28,620 nucleotides of DNA, from the NCBI GenBank assembly GCA_964584995.1, contig CAZPCA010000017.1, positions 1 through 28,620 on the forward strand, in the 5' to 3' direction. Made by a program: the position numbers and the translations under genes. This document shows, in pieces, positions 17,292 to 26,131 of this stretch. The notes beneath the pieces were generated by a model. The model saw only the letters and a list, made by a program, of their open reading frames with translations. It had not been told where the DNA came from and did no database searches. Each line of letters begins with the position of its first letter. Position 1 is the first letter of the stretch. The stretch comes from JAJTFW01 sp964584995 (GTDB taxonomy: Bacteria; Bacteroidota; Bacteroidia; AKYH767-A; OLB10).

Positions 17292-18164
17292 ATGGAAAGA
17301 AAACTGGAGTGGGTGGAATGTCCGAGGGATGCCATGCAAGGCTTGCATCATTTCATTCCTACAGATAAAAAAATCGATTACCTCAATACCTTATTGGGAG
17401 TTGGCTTTGATGTGTTGGACTTCGGCAGTTTCGTCTCTCCAAAAGCGATTCCCCAATTACGGGATACAACCGAAGTTTTAGCCGGACTGGATTTGAAAAA
17501 CACCGCTACACGCCTGTTGGCCATCGTCGCCAACCTCAGAGGGGCGGAAACGGCTGTTGCATTCCCTGAAATCGCATATATCGGCTTTCCATTTTCCATT
17601 TCGGAAACTTTCCAGCAGCGTAACACCAACAGCAGTATCCTTCAATCATTGGAGTCAGTGGAGCGCATGCAGGAGCTCTGTGTGCAGCACAACAAGGAAC
17701 TGGTGGTTTACATCAGCATGGCGTTCGGAAATCCTTACAATGATCCATGGAATACCGAGATCGCCCTGGACTGGACAAGACGGATTGCTGAAATGGGCGT
17801 ACGAACGATTTCTCTGGCCGATACGGTAGGTGTGGCTAAGCCGGAGGATATCGCTTCGATGTTTCAAACACTCCTCACTGCTCTGCCGACTATCAACTGG
17901 GGAGCACATTTACATTGTTCATCTGACAATTGGCAGAATAAGGTCTCCGCAGCATGGCAGGCCGGCTGCAGGCGCTTCGATACAGCCATGAGAGGTTATG
18001 GCGGATGTCCCATGGCAAACGATCAATTGGTTGGTAACTTGCCGGCGGAAAATTTCCTTTCATTCCTGGATGAATTGGGCTGGAACCCGAATGTCAAACG
18101 GGAAGAATTCCAAAAGGCCTTGTCGAAATCGTCCGAAGTGATGGAGGGCTTCCGGACAACATAA
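17292..18164 (+). CDS. Hydroxymethylglutaryl-CoA lyase
   Basis: A 290-residue TIM-barrel protein of the HMGL-like family, cleaving HMG-CoA to acetoacetate and acetyl-CoA in leucine or ketone-body breakdown. The start motif reads VECPRDAMQG, a variant of the usual EVGPRDGLQ, with the catalytic Arg-Asp kept. SLADTVGVAKPEDI, the metal-binding HLHCSSDN and the cysteine-loop signature GYGGCPMA followed by VGN are all present. The frame extends upstream to a GTG at 17280, but the ATG at 17292 puts the first strand at the proper distance. Related aldolase-type enzymes of the same superfamily are an alternative, less likely given the GCPMA motif. Confidence 0.87.
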   Translation: MERKLEWVECPRDAMQGLHHFIPTDKKIDYLNTLLGVGFDVLDFGSFVSPKAIPQLRDTTEVLAGLDLKNTATRLLAIVANLRGAETAVAFPEIAYIGFPFSISETFQQRNTNSSILQSLESVERMQELCVQHNKELVVYISMAFGNPYNDPWNTEIALDWTRRIAEMGVRTISLADTVGVAKPEDIASMFQTLLTALPTINWGAHLHCSSDNWQNKVSAAWQAGCRRFDTAMRGYGGCPMANDQLVGNLPAENFLSFLDELGWNPNVKREEFQKALSKSSEVMEGFRTT

Positions 18165-18220
18165 ATGCATAAGTTACGTTACTCACTGATATTCATTCAT
18201 CCCTTAAAATAGTTTCTGTA

Positions 18221-20272
18221 ATGTGGAGAGTTAAATTTCACGGACTCGTTTGCTGTATTTTCACGGTGATGTTGTTATGGTCCAATGGTGCCATAGCACA
18301 ACAGCCGGGTTACCTGGAGTTGATAGGCAGTGTACTGCAAGACAGTAAAGGTTTGGAAGGAGCCGAATTGAAAGTGGTCAAGGGAACCGAAGTCGCCGAC
18401 AATCTTCTGACTTCTGCTGCGGGAAAATTCATCGTCAACCTTGACCTTGGACATATTTACACAATTAGTTTTTCAAAAAATGGTTGCATTACGAAATCCG
18501 TACTGGTGGATACAAAAGTGCCGGATGAGTATAAATCACAGATTTTCAGTTTTAAATTCAAATTAGATCTCTTCCGTGCACCTGAAGGGCAAGAGCCTCC
18601 AAAGGAAGCGGAACCTCCTGTGGTCAAACTCATGTACAGCGATGCCTACGAAGATTTTGATTACGATCCTGAATTCGCCAAGAACCGTAAAGCCGAAATG
18701 GAAGTGGTGAAACAGAAAATGGCCGTTGAAGTAGCCCGTCAGGATGCACTGAAAAAAGCTGCTTTGGAGAAAGCCCGTCAGGATTCGATTGCAGAAGCAC
18801 GGAAAATCCAACAGGCGCTCGAAAAGGCGAAACAGGATTCCTTGGCACAGGTCAGAAGGCAGCAGCAATTGATTGAGCAGGCAAGACAAGATTCGGTGGC
18901 CAAGGAAGTTGAAAAGCAAAAAGCGGAAGCCGCCATGCTGGCAGCTCGCGAAAAAGTGCGACAAGACAGTTTGGTTGCTGTAGAGAAGGCCCGCCTCGCG
19001 GCCGAAGCGGCTGAAAATGCCCGTTTGAAGGCACAGCAGGATTCCATCGCAAGGGTCCAGGAAAAAATCAGACAGGACTCACTCGCCGCCGCCAGGGAAA
19101 GACAGCGGATAGAAGCACTTGCATTGGAAAAGGCAAAGCAGGATTCGATAGCGAATGCCAGAGAGCAGTTGCGCCTGGCTGAACAGGCACGTAAAGTTCG
19201 GGAGCAACAAATTGCTGACTCCCTGGCCGTAGAGAAGGAGAAGGCACGGCTGGCTGAACTCGCTCGTCAGGCCAGAGAAAAAGCGGTGGCGGATTCTATA
19301 GCCAGTGTGAGAGAAAAGGAGCGTAAAGAAGAAGTTGCCAGAGTTGCCAGAGAGAAGGCTGTTGCAGATTCTATAGCTGCCGAGACAGAAAAGGCGCGTA
19401 TTGCAGCCCTCGCAGCAGAAAAAGAGAAATTACGACTGGCAGAGATTGCCAGAAAGGAACGCGAGAAGGCCGTGGCCGATTCAATTGCGACAGAAAAGGA
19501 AAAAGCCCGTCAGTTGGAAATTGCCAGGGTGGCTAGGGAAAAGGTTGTTGCGGATTCTATAGCTGCCGAAACAGAAAAGGCTCGTCTTGCGGCACTCGCA
19601 GCAGAAAAAGAGAAATTGCGGTTGGCAGAGATCGCCAGAAAGGAACGCGAAAAGGCAGTTGCAGATTCGCTCTCAGCGGAAAAGGAGAAAGCGCGTCAGC
19701 TTGAATTAGCCAAGGCGGCTCGTGAAAAAGCGGAAAGGGATTCTCTTGCACAGGTCAGGATGAAATTCGTTCAGGATTCTATTGCGGAGGCAAAAGAAAA
19801 AGTACGCTTGGCCGAATTGGCGCGTGAAGCAAGGATTCAGGCGCAGAAAGATTCGCTCGAACGTGTTCAAAAGGAACAGGAAGCGGCTGCAATAGCTGCA
19901 GCCGCCGATTTGAAGCGTAAGCAGGACGAGGAAGCAGAATTGAAAAAACAGGAAGAAATCGAAGCCAAGAAAAAGGCACTTGCATCATCGGGTGTTCAGG
20001 CAAATCCACAAAAGAAAACAACCGTCGATATCAGTGCTTACCGCTTTGATTTCGACAAACAATTCATCGCTGATGGAATCACACAGGATACGATCAGCGA
20101 AACGAACCGCACCATTCTTCGCTCCATTGTGAAGTCCAAGGCCGTTCAGGCGACCTACCTCAAGGTGACGTACAGCTACGGCGGGGTGTTTTTCTTCAAA
20201 AATTCGCAAAGCATCACCGAGAACACCTATAATCAGGAAATGGATCAGCACCGTAAATCATCCGGGAAATAA
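18221..20272 (+). CDS. Secreted coiled-coil protein with N-terminal carboxypeptidase-regulatory-like domain and Asp-Ser repeats
   Basis: A 683-residue protein with three parts. Residues 1-27 are a signal peptide (cleavage near GAIA/QQ). Residues of about 30-120 look like a small beta-sandwich of the carboxypeptidase-regulatory type (ELIGSVLQDSKGLEGAELKV, GKFIVNLDLGHIYTISFSK). Residues of about 150-600 are a very long Ala/Glu/Lys/Arg-rich coiled coil in which an Asp-Ser motif (ADSIA, QDSLA and variants) appears about 16 times. The last 85 or so residues form a separate compact segment (VDISAYRFDFDKQF ... YLKVTYSYGGVFFFKN). Similar architectures occur in Bacteroidota envelope proteins; no function is assigned. 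Exported, probably a periplasmic rod or tether. Confidence 0.8.
   Translation: MWRVKFHGLVCCIFTVMLLWSNGAIAQQPGYLELIGSVLQDSKGLEGAELKVVKGTEVADNLLTSAAGKFIVNLDLGHIYTISFSKNGCITKSVLVDTKVPDEYKSQIFSFKFKLDLFRAPEGQEPPKEAEPPVVKLMYSDAYEDFDYDPEFAKNRKAEMEVVKQKMAVEVARQDALKKAALEKARQDSIAEARKIQQALEKAKQDSLAQVRRQQQLIEQARQDSVAKEVEKQKAEAAMLAAREKVRQDSLVAVEKARLAAEAAENARLKAQQDSIARVQEKIRQDSLAAARERQRIEALALEKAKQDSIANAREQLRLAEQARKVREQQIADSLAVEKEKARLAELARQAREKAVADSIASVREKERKEEVARVAREKAVADSIAAETEKARIAALAAEKEKLRLAEIARKEREKAVADSIATEKEKARQLEIARVAREKVVADSIAAETEKARLAALAAEKEKLRLAEIARKEREKAVADSLSAEKEKARQLELAKAAREKAERDSLAQVRMKFVQDSIAEAKEKVRLAELAREARIQAQKDSLERVQKEQEAAAIAAAADLKRKQDEEAELKKQEEIEAKKKALASSGVQANPQKKTTVDISAYRFDFDKQFIADGITQDTISETNRTILRSIVKSKAVQATYLKVTYSYGGVFFFKNSQSITENTYNQEMDQHRKSSGK
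19367..19738 (+). repeat. Direct repeat of 186 bp (62 codons) in the coiled-coil gene
   Basis: The sequence from 19367 recurs from 19553, with both copies encoding the block beginning DSIAAETEKAR and continuing through LRLAEIARKEREK. The period of 186 bp equals 62 residues, made of Asp-Ser spacings of 37 plus 25. Differences are mostly at third positions, which suggests an internal duplication kept under protein-level selection. Confidence 0.75.
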
Positions 20273-20290
20273 ATGATCCACTAAATCCAC

Positions 20291-20322
20291 GAGGGCTCCG
20301 GATGTCGGGGCCTTCGCGTTTT
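20291..20322. terminator. Hairpin terminator between the coiled-coil gene and the permease gene
   Basis: GAGGGCTCC (20291-20299) pairs with GGGGCCTTC (20307-20315) with a seven-base loop and two wobble pairs, followed by GCGTTTTC. It lies 18 bases past the coiled-coil gene stop, between convergent genes. Confidence 0.65.
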
Positions 20323-20339
20323 CAGGCCAAGCCGTTTCA

Positions 20340-21707
20340 CTATGAATCTCCAGGAACAGCATGGGGCTGAAACGGGAAGTGTTTTTCCCTGCGTGCCTTG
20401 AGTAAAAATACAAGGACACCGGATAGGATGACCACCACGCCTCCCGTCATGAATGCCGTCCCAGTCGAATAAAACACCCAGCTCCACAGTATGATACCGA
20501 GCAATACAGGAAGAGGATAAAGCGGCATCCGGTAGGGAAGACCATAGCTGCCATGGCGCTTCCGAAGCAGCACTACCGCTATGCACTGACCAATGAACTG
20601 TACGAGTATCCGCATAGCAAGGATGGCCGTAATCACTTCAGATAACCTGAATAGCAGGGAGAAAAGAAAAGCGGTCGCACCCAGTCCGACGACCGCCATG
20701 TGCGGGAAGTGCTTCGTAGGATGCAAGCGCGCGAAAATGCTGAAAAACTCTCCTTCCCTCGCTGCCGCAAAAGGAATTCTCGAGTACCCCAGCATTACTG
20801 CAAATAAACTCGCAAAGGCCACCCACAGGACCATCACGGTCGCCACCTGTGCGGCAGAAGTTCCATACAGACGTTCAATGAAGCTGCTGACGATGAATTC
20901 GGAAGTCCTGGCTTCCTCCCAGGGAATGACACTCGTAACGCTGATGTTCATCAAAAGATAGAGTACAGCGATGCCAAAAATGGAAATGAACATGCTGCGC
21001 GGAATATTCTTGCCCGGATGCTTGATTTCAGCTCCCAGGTGGCACACATTGTAGTAGCCCAGGTAGGCATAAATGGTTTTGATCATGGCCGCTCCAAAGC
21101 CTGCTCCGGCTGCGACACTGAGGATGTCGTATTGCAGCATTTCACGGACCGGCTGCAGCATGTTTCCCTGCGACAGGCCTCCAGCAATGAGCCACAGTAA
21201 GGTCAGGATGACACCGCCCCACAGGAGGATACTGATCCGGCCGATGCTCTCGATTTTTCGGTACAACAGCACCGTGAGCAATAGCACAACACCTCCGGAA
21301 ATGAACTTCTTTTCTAAACTTCCGATGTCAATTAGGTAGCCGGTGTACTGTGCGAATCCTATGGCGCCACTGGCGATAACCAACGGGGCCTGTATCAGGG
21401 TTTGCCAGACGTAGAGAAATGAAAACAGCCGGCCCCAGGTCTTCTTGCCGTAGGCTTCGCGTAAAAAGTGGAAACTGCCACCGGCCTCTGGTCGTGCGGC
21501 ACCCAGTTCCGACCAAATCGTAGCATCGATCAGGGATAGCAAGGCACCTGCCACCCAGGCCCAAAGAAACCAGGGACCACCGGTCAAAGAAATGACAAGG
21601 GGAAGTACAACAAAGGGACCGATACCGACCATATCAATCATGTTGATGACTGTGGATTGGAACAGTCCCAGTTTGCGTTCCAGCTGCGGCTTGCCCTTGT
21701 TGTCCAT
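20340..21707 (-). CDS. Amino acid permease of the APC superfamily
   Basis: A 455-residue integral membrane protein with about 12 hydrophobic segments. The first helix carries the unwound substrate site typical of APC transporters (MIDMVGIGPFVVLPL), and TM2-3 has EAGGSFHFLREAYG. The TM6 region (GAAMIKTIYAYLGYYNVCHLGAEIKHPGKNIPRS) contains the conserved loop after TM6. The short C-terminal tail is basic. Substrate not predictable. It is divergent from the BadF-like gene; a weak -7 element (TACTTTCG, 21713-21720 on the minus strand) lies five bases before the ATG. Confidence 0.9.
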   Translation of the reverse strand: MDNKGKPQLERKLGLFQSTVINMIDMVGIGPFVVLPLVISLTGGPWFLWAWVAGALLSLIDATIWSELGAARPEAGGSFHFLREAYGKKTWGRLFSFLYVWQTLIQAPLVIASGAIGFAQYTGYLIDIGSLEKKFISGGVVLLLTVLLYRKIESIGRISILLWGGVILTLLWLIAGGLSQGNMLQPVREMLQYDILSVAAGAGFGAAMIKTIYAYLGYYNVCHLGAEIKHPGKNIPRSMFISIFGIAVLYLLMNISVTSVIPWEEARTSEFIVSSFIERLYGTSAAQVATVMVLWVAFASLFAVMLGYSRIPFAAAREGEFFSIFARLHPTKHFPHMAVVGLGATAFLFSLLFRLSEVITAILAMRILVQFIGQCIAVVLLRKRHGSYGLPYRMPLYPLPVLLGIILWSWVFYSTGTAFMTGGVVVILSGVLVFLLKARREKHFPFQPHAVPGDS

Positions 21708-21754
21708 GACTCCGAAAGTAACTCATTCTTTGAAGTCAGCTATGCGGATGCGTG

Positions 21755-21786
21755 TTTTGTCATATCGACGGATTGAAGTATTCTTG
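21755..21786 (+). promoter_or_regulatory. Promoter of the BadF/GlcNAc-kinase-like gene
   Basis: TTTTG (21755-21759) and TATTCTTG (21779-21786, one mismatch to TAnnTTTG) are separated by 19 bases, the expected Bacteroidota spacing. Transcription should start near 21793. This rules against the upstream GTG at 21786 as start codon and favours the ATG at 21804. Confidence 0.6.
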
Positions 21787-21803
21787 TGCTAAATACAACA
21801 CCG

Positions 21804-22655
21804 ATGCTGCTGGTTGCCGATTCAGGATCTACAAAAGCCGACTGGCTCTATTACGATGGTACTTCCGTACACGGACCTTTGCATACCATGGGCTTCAATC
21901 CGTTTTTTCATGATGCGGAAACGGTAGTGCAGGCCTTGTCTGCTTCTGCCGAAATGAATGCCATACGCGATCAGGTCACTGCCGTAGAATTTTTCGGCGC
22001 GGGGTGTTCAAGTGCGGTGAGAAACGAAATCATTGCTTACGGGCTCAGGACTTTTTTTTCAGCGGCATCTGTTCGCGTGGAGCACGATTTGCTGGCTTGT
22101 GCCCTGGCTACCTGCGGCAACGAACCGGGTATCTCCTGTATCATAGGTACCGGAAGCAACTCCTGCTGGTTTGATGGGACCGAGGTCCACGAAAGGAATT
22201 ATGGACTTGGCTATGTGCTGGGGGACGAGGGGAGCGGTGCGCATCTCGGTAAGAAATTGCTCACGGCGTATTTGTATGGCCGTATGCCGGAAGACATCAG
22301 CGCTTTGTTCTTTGCCGCGTATGCGCTCGACAAAAATGCCATCATCGATAAGGTGTACCGGGAGCCCAATGCCAATGTATGGCTGGCGGGATTTACACGC
22401 TTTTTGACAACACACTATTCTCATCCCTGGGTCAAAGCCTTGATACGCGATTGTCTGAACGAATTCTGTGACCTCTATATACTCGACTACCCCGCCTACA
22501 GAACGGTCAAGGTGCATTTCGTGGGTTCTGTTGCTTTCCTTTTCAGAGAGGACCTGGAATCGCTCGCACTGGAAAAAGGATTCGGCATAGGTAAAATCAT
22601 CAAGCAGCCGATTGAAGAATTGATGGGCTATTTTGTCCGGAAAGGCCTGTTGTGA
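21804..22655 (+). CDS. BadF/BadG/BcrA/BcrD-type ATPase, N-acetylglucosamine kinase-like
   Basis: A 283-residue actin-fold (ASKHA) protein. The phosphate-1 motif is LLVADSGSTKADW at the very start, and the phosphate-2/connect region includes SCIIGTGSNSCWFDG. LGYVLGDEGSGAHLGKKL follows, as in BadF-type sugar kinases and eukaryotic NAGK-like proteins, and the adenosine motif is near HFVGSVAFLFRE. Probably phosphorylates an amino sugar such as GlcNAc from cell-wall turnover, but the substrate is inferred from the family. The start at 21804 is chosen because the alternative GTG at 21786 lies inside the promoter. Confidence 0.87.
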   Translation: MLLVADSGSTKADWLYYDGTSVHGPLHTMGFNPFFHDAETVVQALSASAEMNAIRDQVTAVEFFGAGCSSAVRNEIIAYGLRTFFSAASVRVEHDLLACALATCGNEPGISCIIGTGSNSCWFDGTEVHERNYGLGYVLGDEGSGAHLGKKLLTAYLYGRMPEDISALFFAAYALDKNAIIDKVYREPNANVWLAGFTRFLTTHYSHPWVKALIRDCLNEFCDLYILDYPAYRTVKVHFVGSVAFLFREDLESLALEKGFGIGKIIKQPIEELMGYFVRKGLL

Positions 22656-22669
22656 ATCTTACCCTGAAC

Positions 22670-22690
22670 GGTGGCCTGCCATCATTTCAG
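22670..22690. terminator. Weak hairpin between the BadF-like gene and coaD
   Basis: GGTGG (22670-22674) can pair with CCATC (22679-22683) around CCTG, followed by ATTTC. Short stem with one wobble pair; it overlaps the coaD stop. Only 26 bases separate the two convergent stops, so this is the only candidate. Confidence 0.25.
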
Positions 22691-23143
22691 CCGAACACTC
22701 CCGGGTACGAAAGCGGAGGCATCTCCGCCGTGGCGAATGATGTCACGCACAATGGTCGACGATATTGGAGCGTATTGCGGACTGGATAAGATGAAAACAC
22801 TTTCGATGCCACTCTCCAGATAGCGGTTCATCTGACCGATGGCCCTTTCAAATTCGAAATCGGCGGATGTCCGAAGTCCTCTCAGGATGAAACGGGCCTG
22901 GATCTGTTTGCAGTAATTGACCGTGAGTCCGCTATATGCATGCACTTCCACCTGCTTATAATCCGCAAAGGCCTGTCGTATCCATTCCATACGGTCAGCG
23001 AGCGGGAACATGTACTGCTTGGTGGTGTTTTGACCGACTCCGACAACGATGCGGTCGAAGAGATCAAGCGAACGAAGCACCACATCGATATGCCCCAAAG
23101 TGATAGGGTCAAAGCTTCCGGGGAAAAGTGCTGTTTTGGACAT
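22682..23143 (-). CDS. coaD: Phosphopantetheine adenylyltransferase
   Basis: Full-length (153 residues) CoaD, which transfers AMP from ATP to 4'-phosphopantetheine in CoA synthesis. ALFPGSFDPITLGHIDVV carries the TxGH nucleotide motif (His18); FILRGLRTSADFEFE and the C-terminal ISSTIVRDIIRHGGDA are as expected. It follows rsmD with a 30-base gap on the same strand, a common arrangement. Confidence 0.97.
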   Translation of the reverse strand: MSKTALFPGSFDPITLGHIDVVLRSLDLFDRIVVGVGQNTTKQYMFPLADRMEWIRQAFADYKQVEVHAYSGLTVNYCKQIQARFILRGLRTSADFEFERAIGQMNRYLESGIESVFILSSPQYAPISSTIVRDIIRHGGDASAFVPGSVRLK

Positions 23144-23173
23144 AGGGATGTTATACGTACGAAGGTAGTATTT

Positions 23174-23731
23174 TTACGATAGTTGTTGAAGGGATGGCGG
23201 GCTGAAAAAGGAGAAGCAGACAGTACCGTATTTGCGCATCTCCAGAAAACCGGGCAAATGGCTGCAATCATGGCTGACCTCATGTTCGATGATAAGACAT
23301 CCACCTGCGGCAATCAACTCGTATTTTAATATTGCATCGACCAATTCGGCAGCAGGAGTTTCGGTGTATGGCGCATCGGCAAAAACGATATCGAAGGGTA
23401 TTTTTTGAACCTTCAGCCAACTGAGCGCATCGGCCTGTACCGCCTGTACCTTTTGGCCGCATTTGAGCAAGGCAAAGGTGTCTCGAATGAATCGAACGCA
23501 ACCGGGGTGTTTGTCTACCGCATAAAGCTCAGTACAGCCCCTCGACACGAATTCATAGCTCAGGTTGCCTGTACCTGCGAACAAGTCCGCAACACGGATT
23601 TCCGAAAACCGGTAGCGGTTGGATAAAATATTGAAGAGTCCTGTTTTGGCAAAGTCAGTGGTAGGCCGCACCGGTAAATGACCGGGCGCATGGATGTGCT
23701 TTCCCCGAAACAGGCCGCTTATGATACGCAC
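23174..23731 (-). CDS. rsmD: 16S rRNA (guanine(966)-N2)-methyltransferase RsmD
   Basis: A 185-residue Rossmann-fold SAM methyltransferase. It starts at a GTG (23731) giving the standard MRIISGLFRGK. VRPTTDFAKTGLFNIL and the SAM-binding VADLFAGTGNLSYE (residues 47-60) follow. The catalytic motif IV reads DAPY (residues 119-122) instead of the usual DPPY. It overlaps the DUF3822 gene by 13 bp and lies 30 bases before coaD. It methylates G966 of 16S rRNA during 30S assembly. Confidence 0.93.
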   Translation of the reverse strand: MRIISGLFRGKHIHAPGHLPVRPTTDFAKTGLFNILSNRYRFSEIRVADLFAGTGNLSYEFVSRGCTELYAVDKHPGCVRFIRDTFALLKCGQKVQAVQADALSWLKVQKIPFDIVFADAPYTETPAAELVDAILKYELIAAGGCLIIEHEVSHDCSHLPGFLEMRKYGTVCFSFFSPPSLQQLS

Positions 23732-24600
23732 AACCGTTGAATGAAGAGCGGATAGTATTGATGAGCGGAGTACGTATCAAATCCGTAACTCAGCTGTACA
23801 CCATCCACTTTGTCACCGAATTCAAAGTTCCGGATGTATTTCCGGCCAAGAAGCCAGTTGGCATTTATTTTTTCGATTTCACCATAACACGTTACCGGTG
23901 TCTGGTCCGGATTCAACTGCAATTGCTCCATGCAGAACAAGAGGTAATACATGAAATCTTCTATACTTTCTGTTTCGAAAATGTTGAAGAAACGCAGCTC
24001 ATTGCCCTGAGTGATGACCATGTCGATATGTTTCCTTCGGAAAACAACTGCGATCCTCGTTTCCGATTCGTGCTTGTGTAACCGGAGTTGGTTTTCGATA
24101 AAGGAACTGGAGGCATGGAAGATCATGGCACCGGGAAAATACCGGCAGATTTCGTCAGACAGCGACGAGGGTATGCTAAACAAGAGGTGGGCGTTTGCAG
24201 ATACAATGCTGTCCGAGTAGACCTCATCCTTTTCCCCGGGAATATTGGTCAGGGAGAGCGTCTCACGAAGAGTGTCTCTGGAAAAAAGCGGTGCAGGAAC
24301 CAGGCTTTGTACCGGACTGTACACCGAGAGAATGACCCGCTTAGGTTGTACCTGGTTCAGCAGATCATCTTCCGCAAAGACACGGGAGAAAAATCCGGGT
24401 ACGAATACCTTGTCGGAGGGTTGTTCGCTCAGCAAATGAAAATCACGCATGACTACGGCTTTCTGCCGGCCATCATCTACCAGGGTGTACTGCAGGCGGT
24501 TGTTGTCCACAAGCAGATAGAGGCTGATTTGTTCAGCCATCCCTTGCAGATAGGATTCATCGCTGACTTGATTTTTTAAAGTGTACTGTAAGTCGCCCAT
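23719..24600 (-). CDS. DUF3822 family protein
   Basis: A 293-residue protein of a family found almost only in Bacteroidota, typically beside rsmD and coaD as here. Recognisable stretches are LYLLVDNNRLQYTLVD, IAVVFRRKHIDMVITQGNELRFFNIFET and EDFMYYLLFCMEQLQLNPDQTP; the last two resemble the actin-like fold of pilus-assembly ATPases, but this is inference. No signal or membrane segment. The frame extends to a TTG at 24615, but that lies inside the -7 element, so the ATG at 24600 is the start. Function unknown. Confidence 0.85.
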   Translation of the reverse strand: MGDLQYTLKNQVSDESYLQGMAEQISLYLLVDNNRLQYTLVDDGRQKAVVMRDFHLLSEQPSDKVFVPGFFSRVFAEDDLLNQVQPKRVILSVYSPVQSLVPAPLFSRDTLRETLSLTNIPGEKDEVYSDSIVSANAHLLFSIPSSLSDEICRYFPGAMIFHASSSFIENQLRLHKHESETRIAVVFRRKHIDMVITQGNELRFFNIFETESIEDFMYYLLFCMEQLQLNPDQTPVTCYGEIEKINANWLLGRKYIRNFEFGDKVDGVQLSYGFDTYSAHQYYPLFIQRLCVS

Positions 24601-24612
24601 CTTGCTTCTTTG

Positions 24613-24620
24613 CAAAAATA
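24613..24620 (-). promoter_or_regulatory. -7 promoter element of the DUF3822-rsmD-coaD operon
   Basis: Minus-strand TATTTTTG fits TAnnTTTG exactly and ends 12 bases before the ATG at 24600. A TTG (24646-24644) lies 23 bases upstream, slightly too far to be a confident -33 element. Confidence 0.5.
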
Positions 24621-24697
24621 GTCATTCGCTTTTTCTTTCTGGGCAATGGTTGTGGGAAAGCCCGGAACAAGGCCGAATGCCGATATTTGAGGATTCT

Positions 24698-26131
24698 ATG
24701 TCAGAGATAAAGGCCAGATCGGAGCAAGTAGCCCAACGGATACGCGGGGCGGTCCCCTTTCTGCCTACGTCCGGGCAGGATGCCTTCATTAGAAGCTTTT
24801 CCACGTTTGCCGCTGATCCGGTATTGGGAATGTATATGCTGAAAGGATATGCAGGAACGGGTAAAACCACCATGCTTTCCGCACTGACCGCATCTTTCCG
24901 CAATATCGTACTGATGGCACCTACCGGAAGGGCCGCAAAGGTATTGTCCTCTTACACGTCAAAACCGGCCTTTACCATTCATCGGCAGTTGTACAGGCCT
25001 GCGCTTACTTCCGATGGCCGTACCATGCTCAGTCTGGCGGATAATCCCTTTGAAAGGACCTTGTTCATTGTGGACGAGGCTTCGATGATTCCCGATGCTG
25101 CCATCGACGACCCCTCATCTCCTTTTCCAGGGGTCAATTTATTGTCGGACCTGGTGCGTTACGTGTATAGCCGGCAGGGGAACCGCTTGATGCTCGTCGG
25201 TGACGACGCCCAATTGCCACCGGTACATTTCGAGCTGAGCCCGGCACTGGATGCAGCCCACTTACACTATAAGTTCGGCAGGCCGGTGGCAGTGGCTGAA
25301 CTGAAGGAAGTTGTCCGTCAGGAACAGCAGAGCGAGATATTGGCCAATGCCACGCGCATCCGCGAATGCATCGCTGCGGAAGAAAAACAGGAGGATTTTT
25401 CCATTTCCGTCAAAGGAGATGTGGGGGTGGTACATCCTAACGATCTGCCGGACCTTTTGCATACACTTTACAGGGAATACGGCAGGGAAAATGTCATGGT
25501 TGTTACGCGGTCAAACAAAAGTGCGGTACAGTACAACCGGCTTATACGGTATCAGACCTTGTGGATGGAAGACGAAATAGGAGGCGGCGATGCCGTCATG
25601 GTGGTGAAGAACAATTATACCTGGCTACCCGAAGACCATCCCGCTGGATTTTTAGCCAACGGCGATATCGTGGAATTGCAAAAGGTCTTCGGCTTCGAAG
25701 AACGCTTCGGGCATCGTTATGCGAAGGCCTCCATGCGATTGCTGGATTACCCCGATGAGCCCCTCTTCGAAGCCATGGTGATGCTTGACACGTTGTATGC
25801 CGAATCGCCCGCACTTGGCCAATCCGAACAGAAGAACCTGTTCGAAGCCTTACAGGAGCATTATGCAGAAGAGGAACCTGACAGGAGGAAAAGAAACGCG
25901 CTGATACGAAAAGACCCTTATTACAACGCCCTGCAGATCAAATTCGCGTATGCCGTGACCTGCCATAAGGCCCAGGGAGGACAATGGCCGGTTGTTTTTG
26001 TGGATCAGGGCTATATGCCGGAGGAGAAACCCGATGCCAGCTTTTACCGCTGGCTCTATACGGCCATCACCCGGGCATCATCCAAGCTCTTTCTCTTGAA
26101 TTTTAATCCGAAATTCTTAAAAGTTGAATAA
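24698..26131 (+). CDS. RecD-like ATP-dependent DNA helicase (SF1)
   Basis: A 477-residue SF1 helicase of the short RecD/Pif1-like type common in Bacteroidota. Walker A is GYAGTGKTT (about residues 50-58), motif Ia MAPTGRAAKVL, Walker B FIVDEASMI (Asp126), motif III LMLVGDDAQLPPV. The C-terminal UvrD-like part has VTCHKAQGGQWPVVFVD and motif VI YTAITRASSKL. The frame opens at a GTG at 24581, but ATGs at 24677 and 24698 fit the family better; 24698 is preceded by GAGGA at a suitable distance. Likely unwinds DNA 5' to 3' in repair. Divergent from DUF3822; its stop codon overlaps the tRNA promoter. Confidence 0.88.
   Translation: MSEIKARSEQVAQRIRGAVPFLPTSGQDAFIRSFSTFAADPVLGMYMLKGYAGTGKTTMLSALTASFRNIVLMAPTGRAAKVLSSYTSKPAFTIHRQLYRPALTSDGRTMLSLADNPFERTLFIVDEASMIPDAAIDDPSSPFPGVNLLSDLVRYVYSRQGNRLMLVGDDAQLPPVHFELSPALDAAHLHYKFGRPVAVAELKEVVRQEQQSEILANATRIRECIAAEEKQEDFSISVKGDVGVVHPNDLPDLLHTLYREYGRENVMVVTRSNKSAVQYNRLIRYQTLWMEDEIGGGDAVMVVKNNYTWLPEDHPAGFLANGDIVELQKVFGFEERFGHRYAKASMRLLDYPDEPLFEAMVMLDTLYAESPALGQSEQKNLFEALQEHYAEEEPDRRKRNALIRKDPYYNALQIKFAYAVTCHKAQGGQWPVVFVDQGYMPEEKPDASFYRWLYTAITRASSKLFLLNFNPKFLKVE

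Noticed and set aside
24581..24697. N-terminal extension of the helicase from GTG at 24581
   Set aside because: The extra residues overlap the divergent DUF3822 start and promoter and are not helicase-like.
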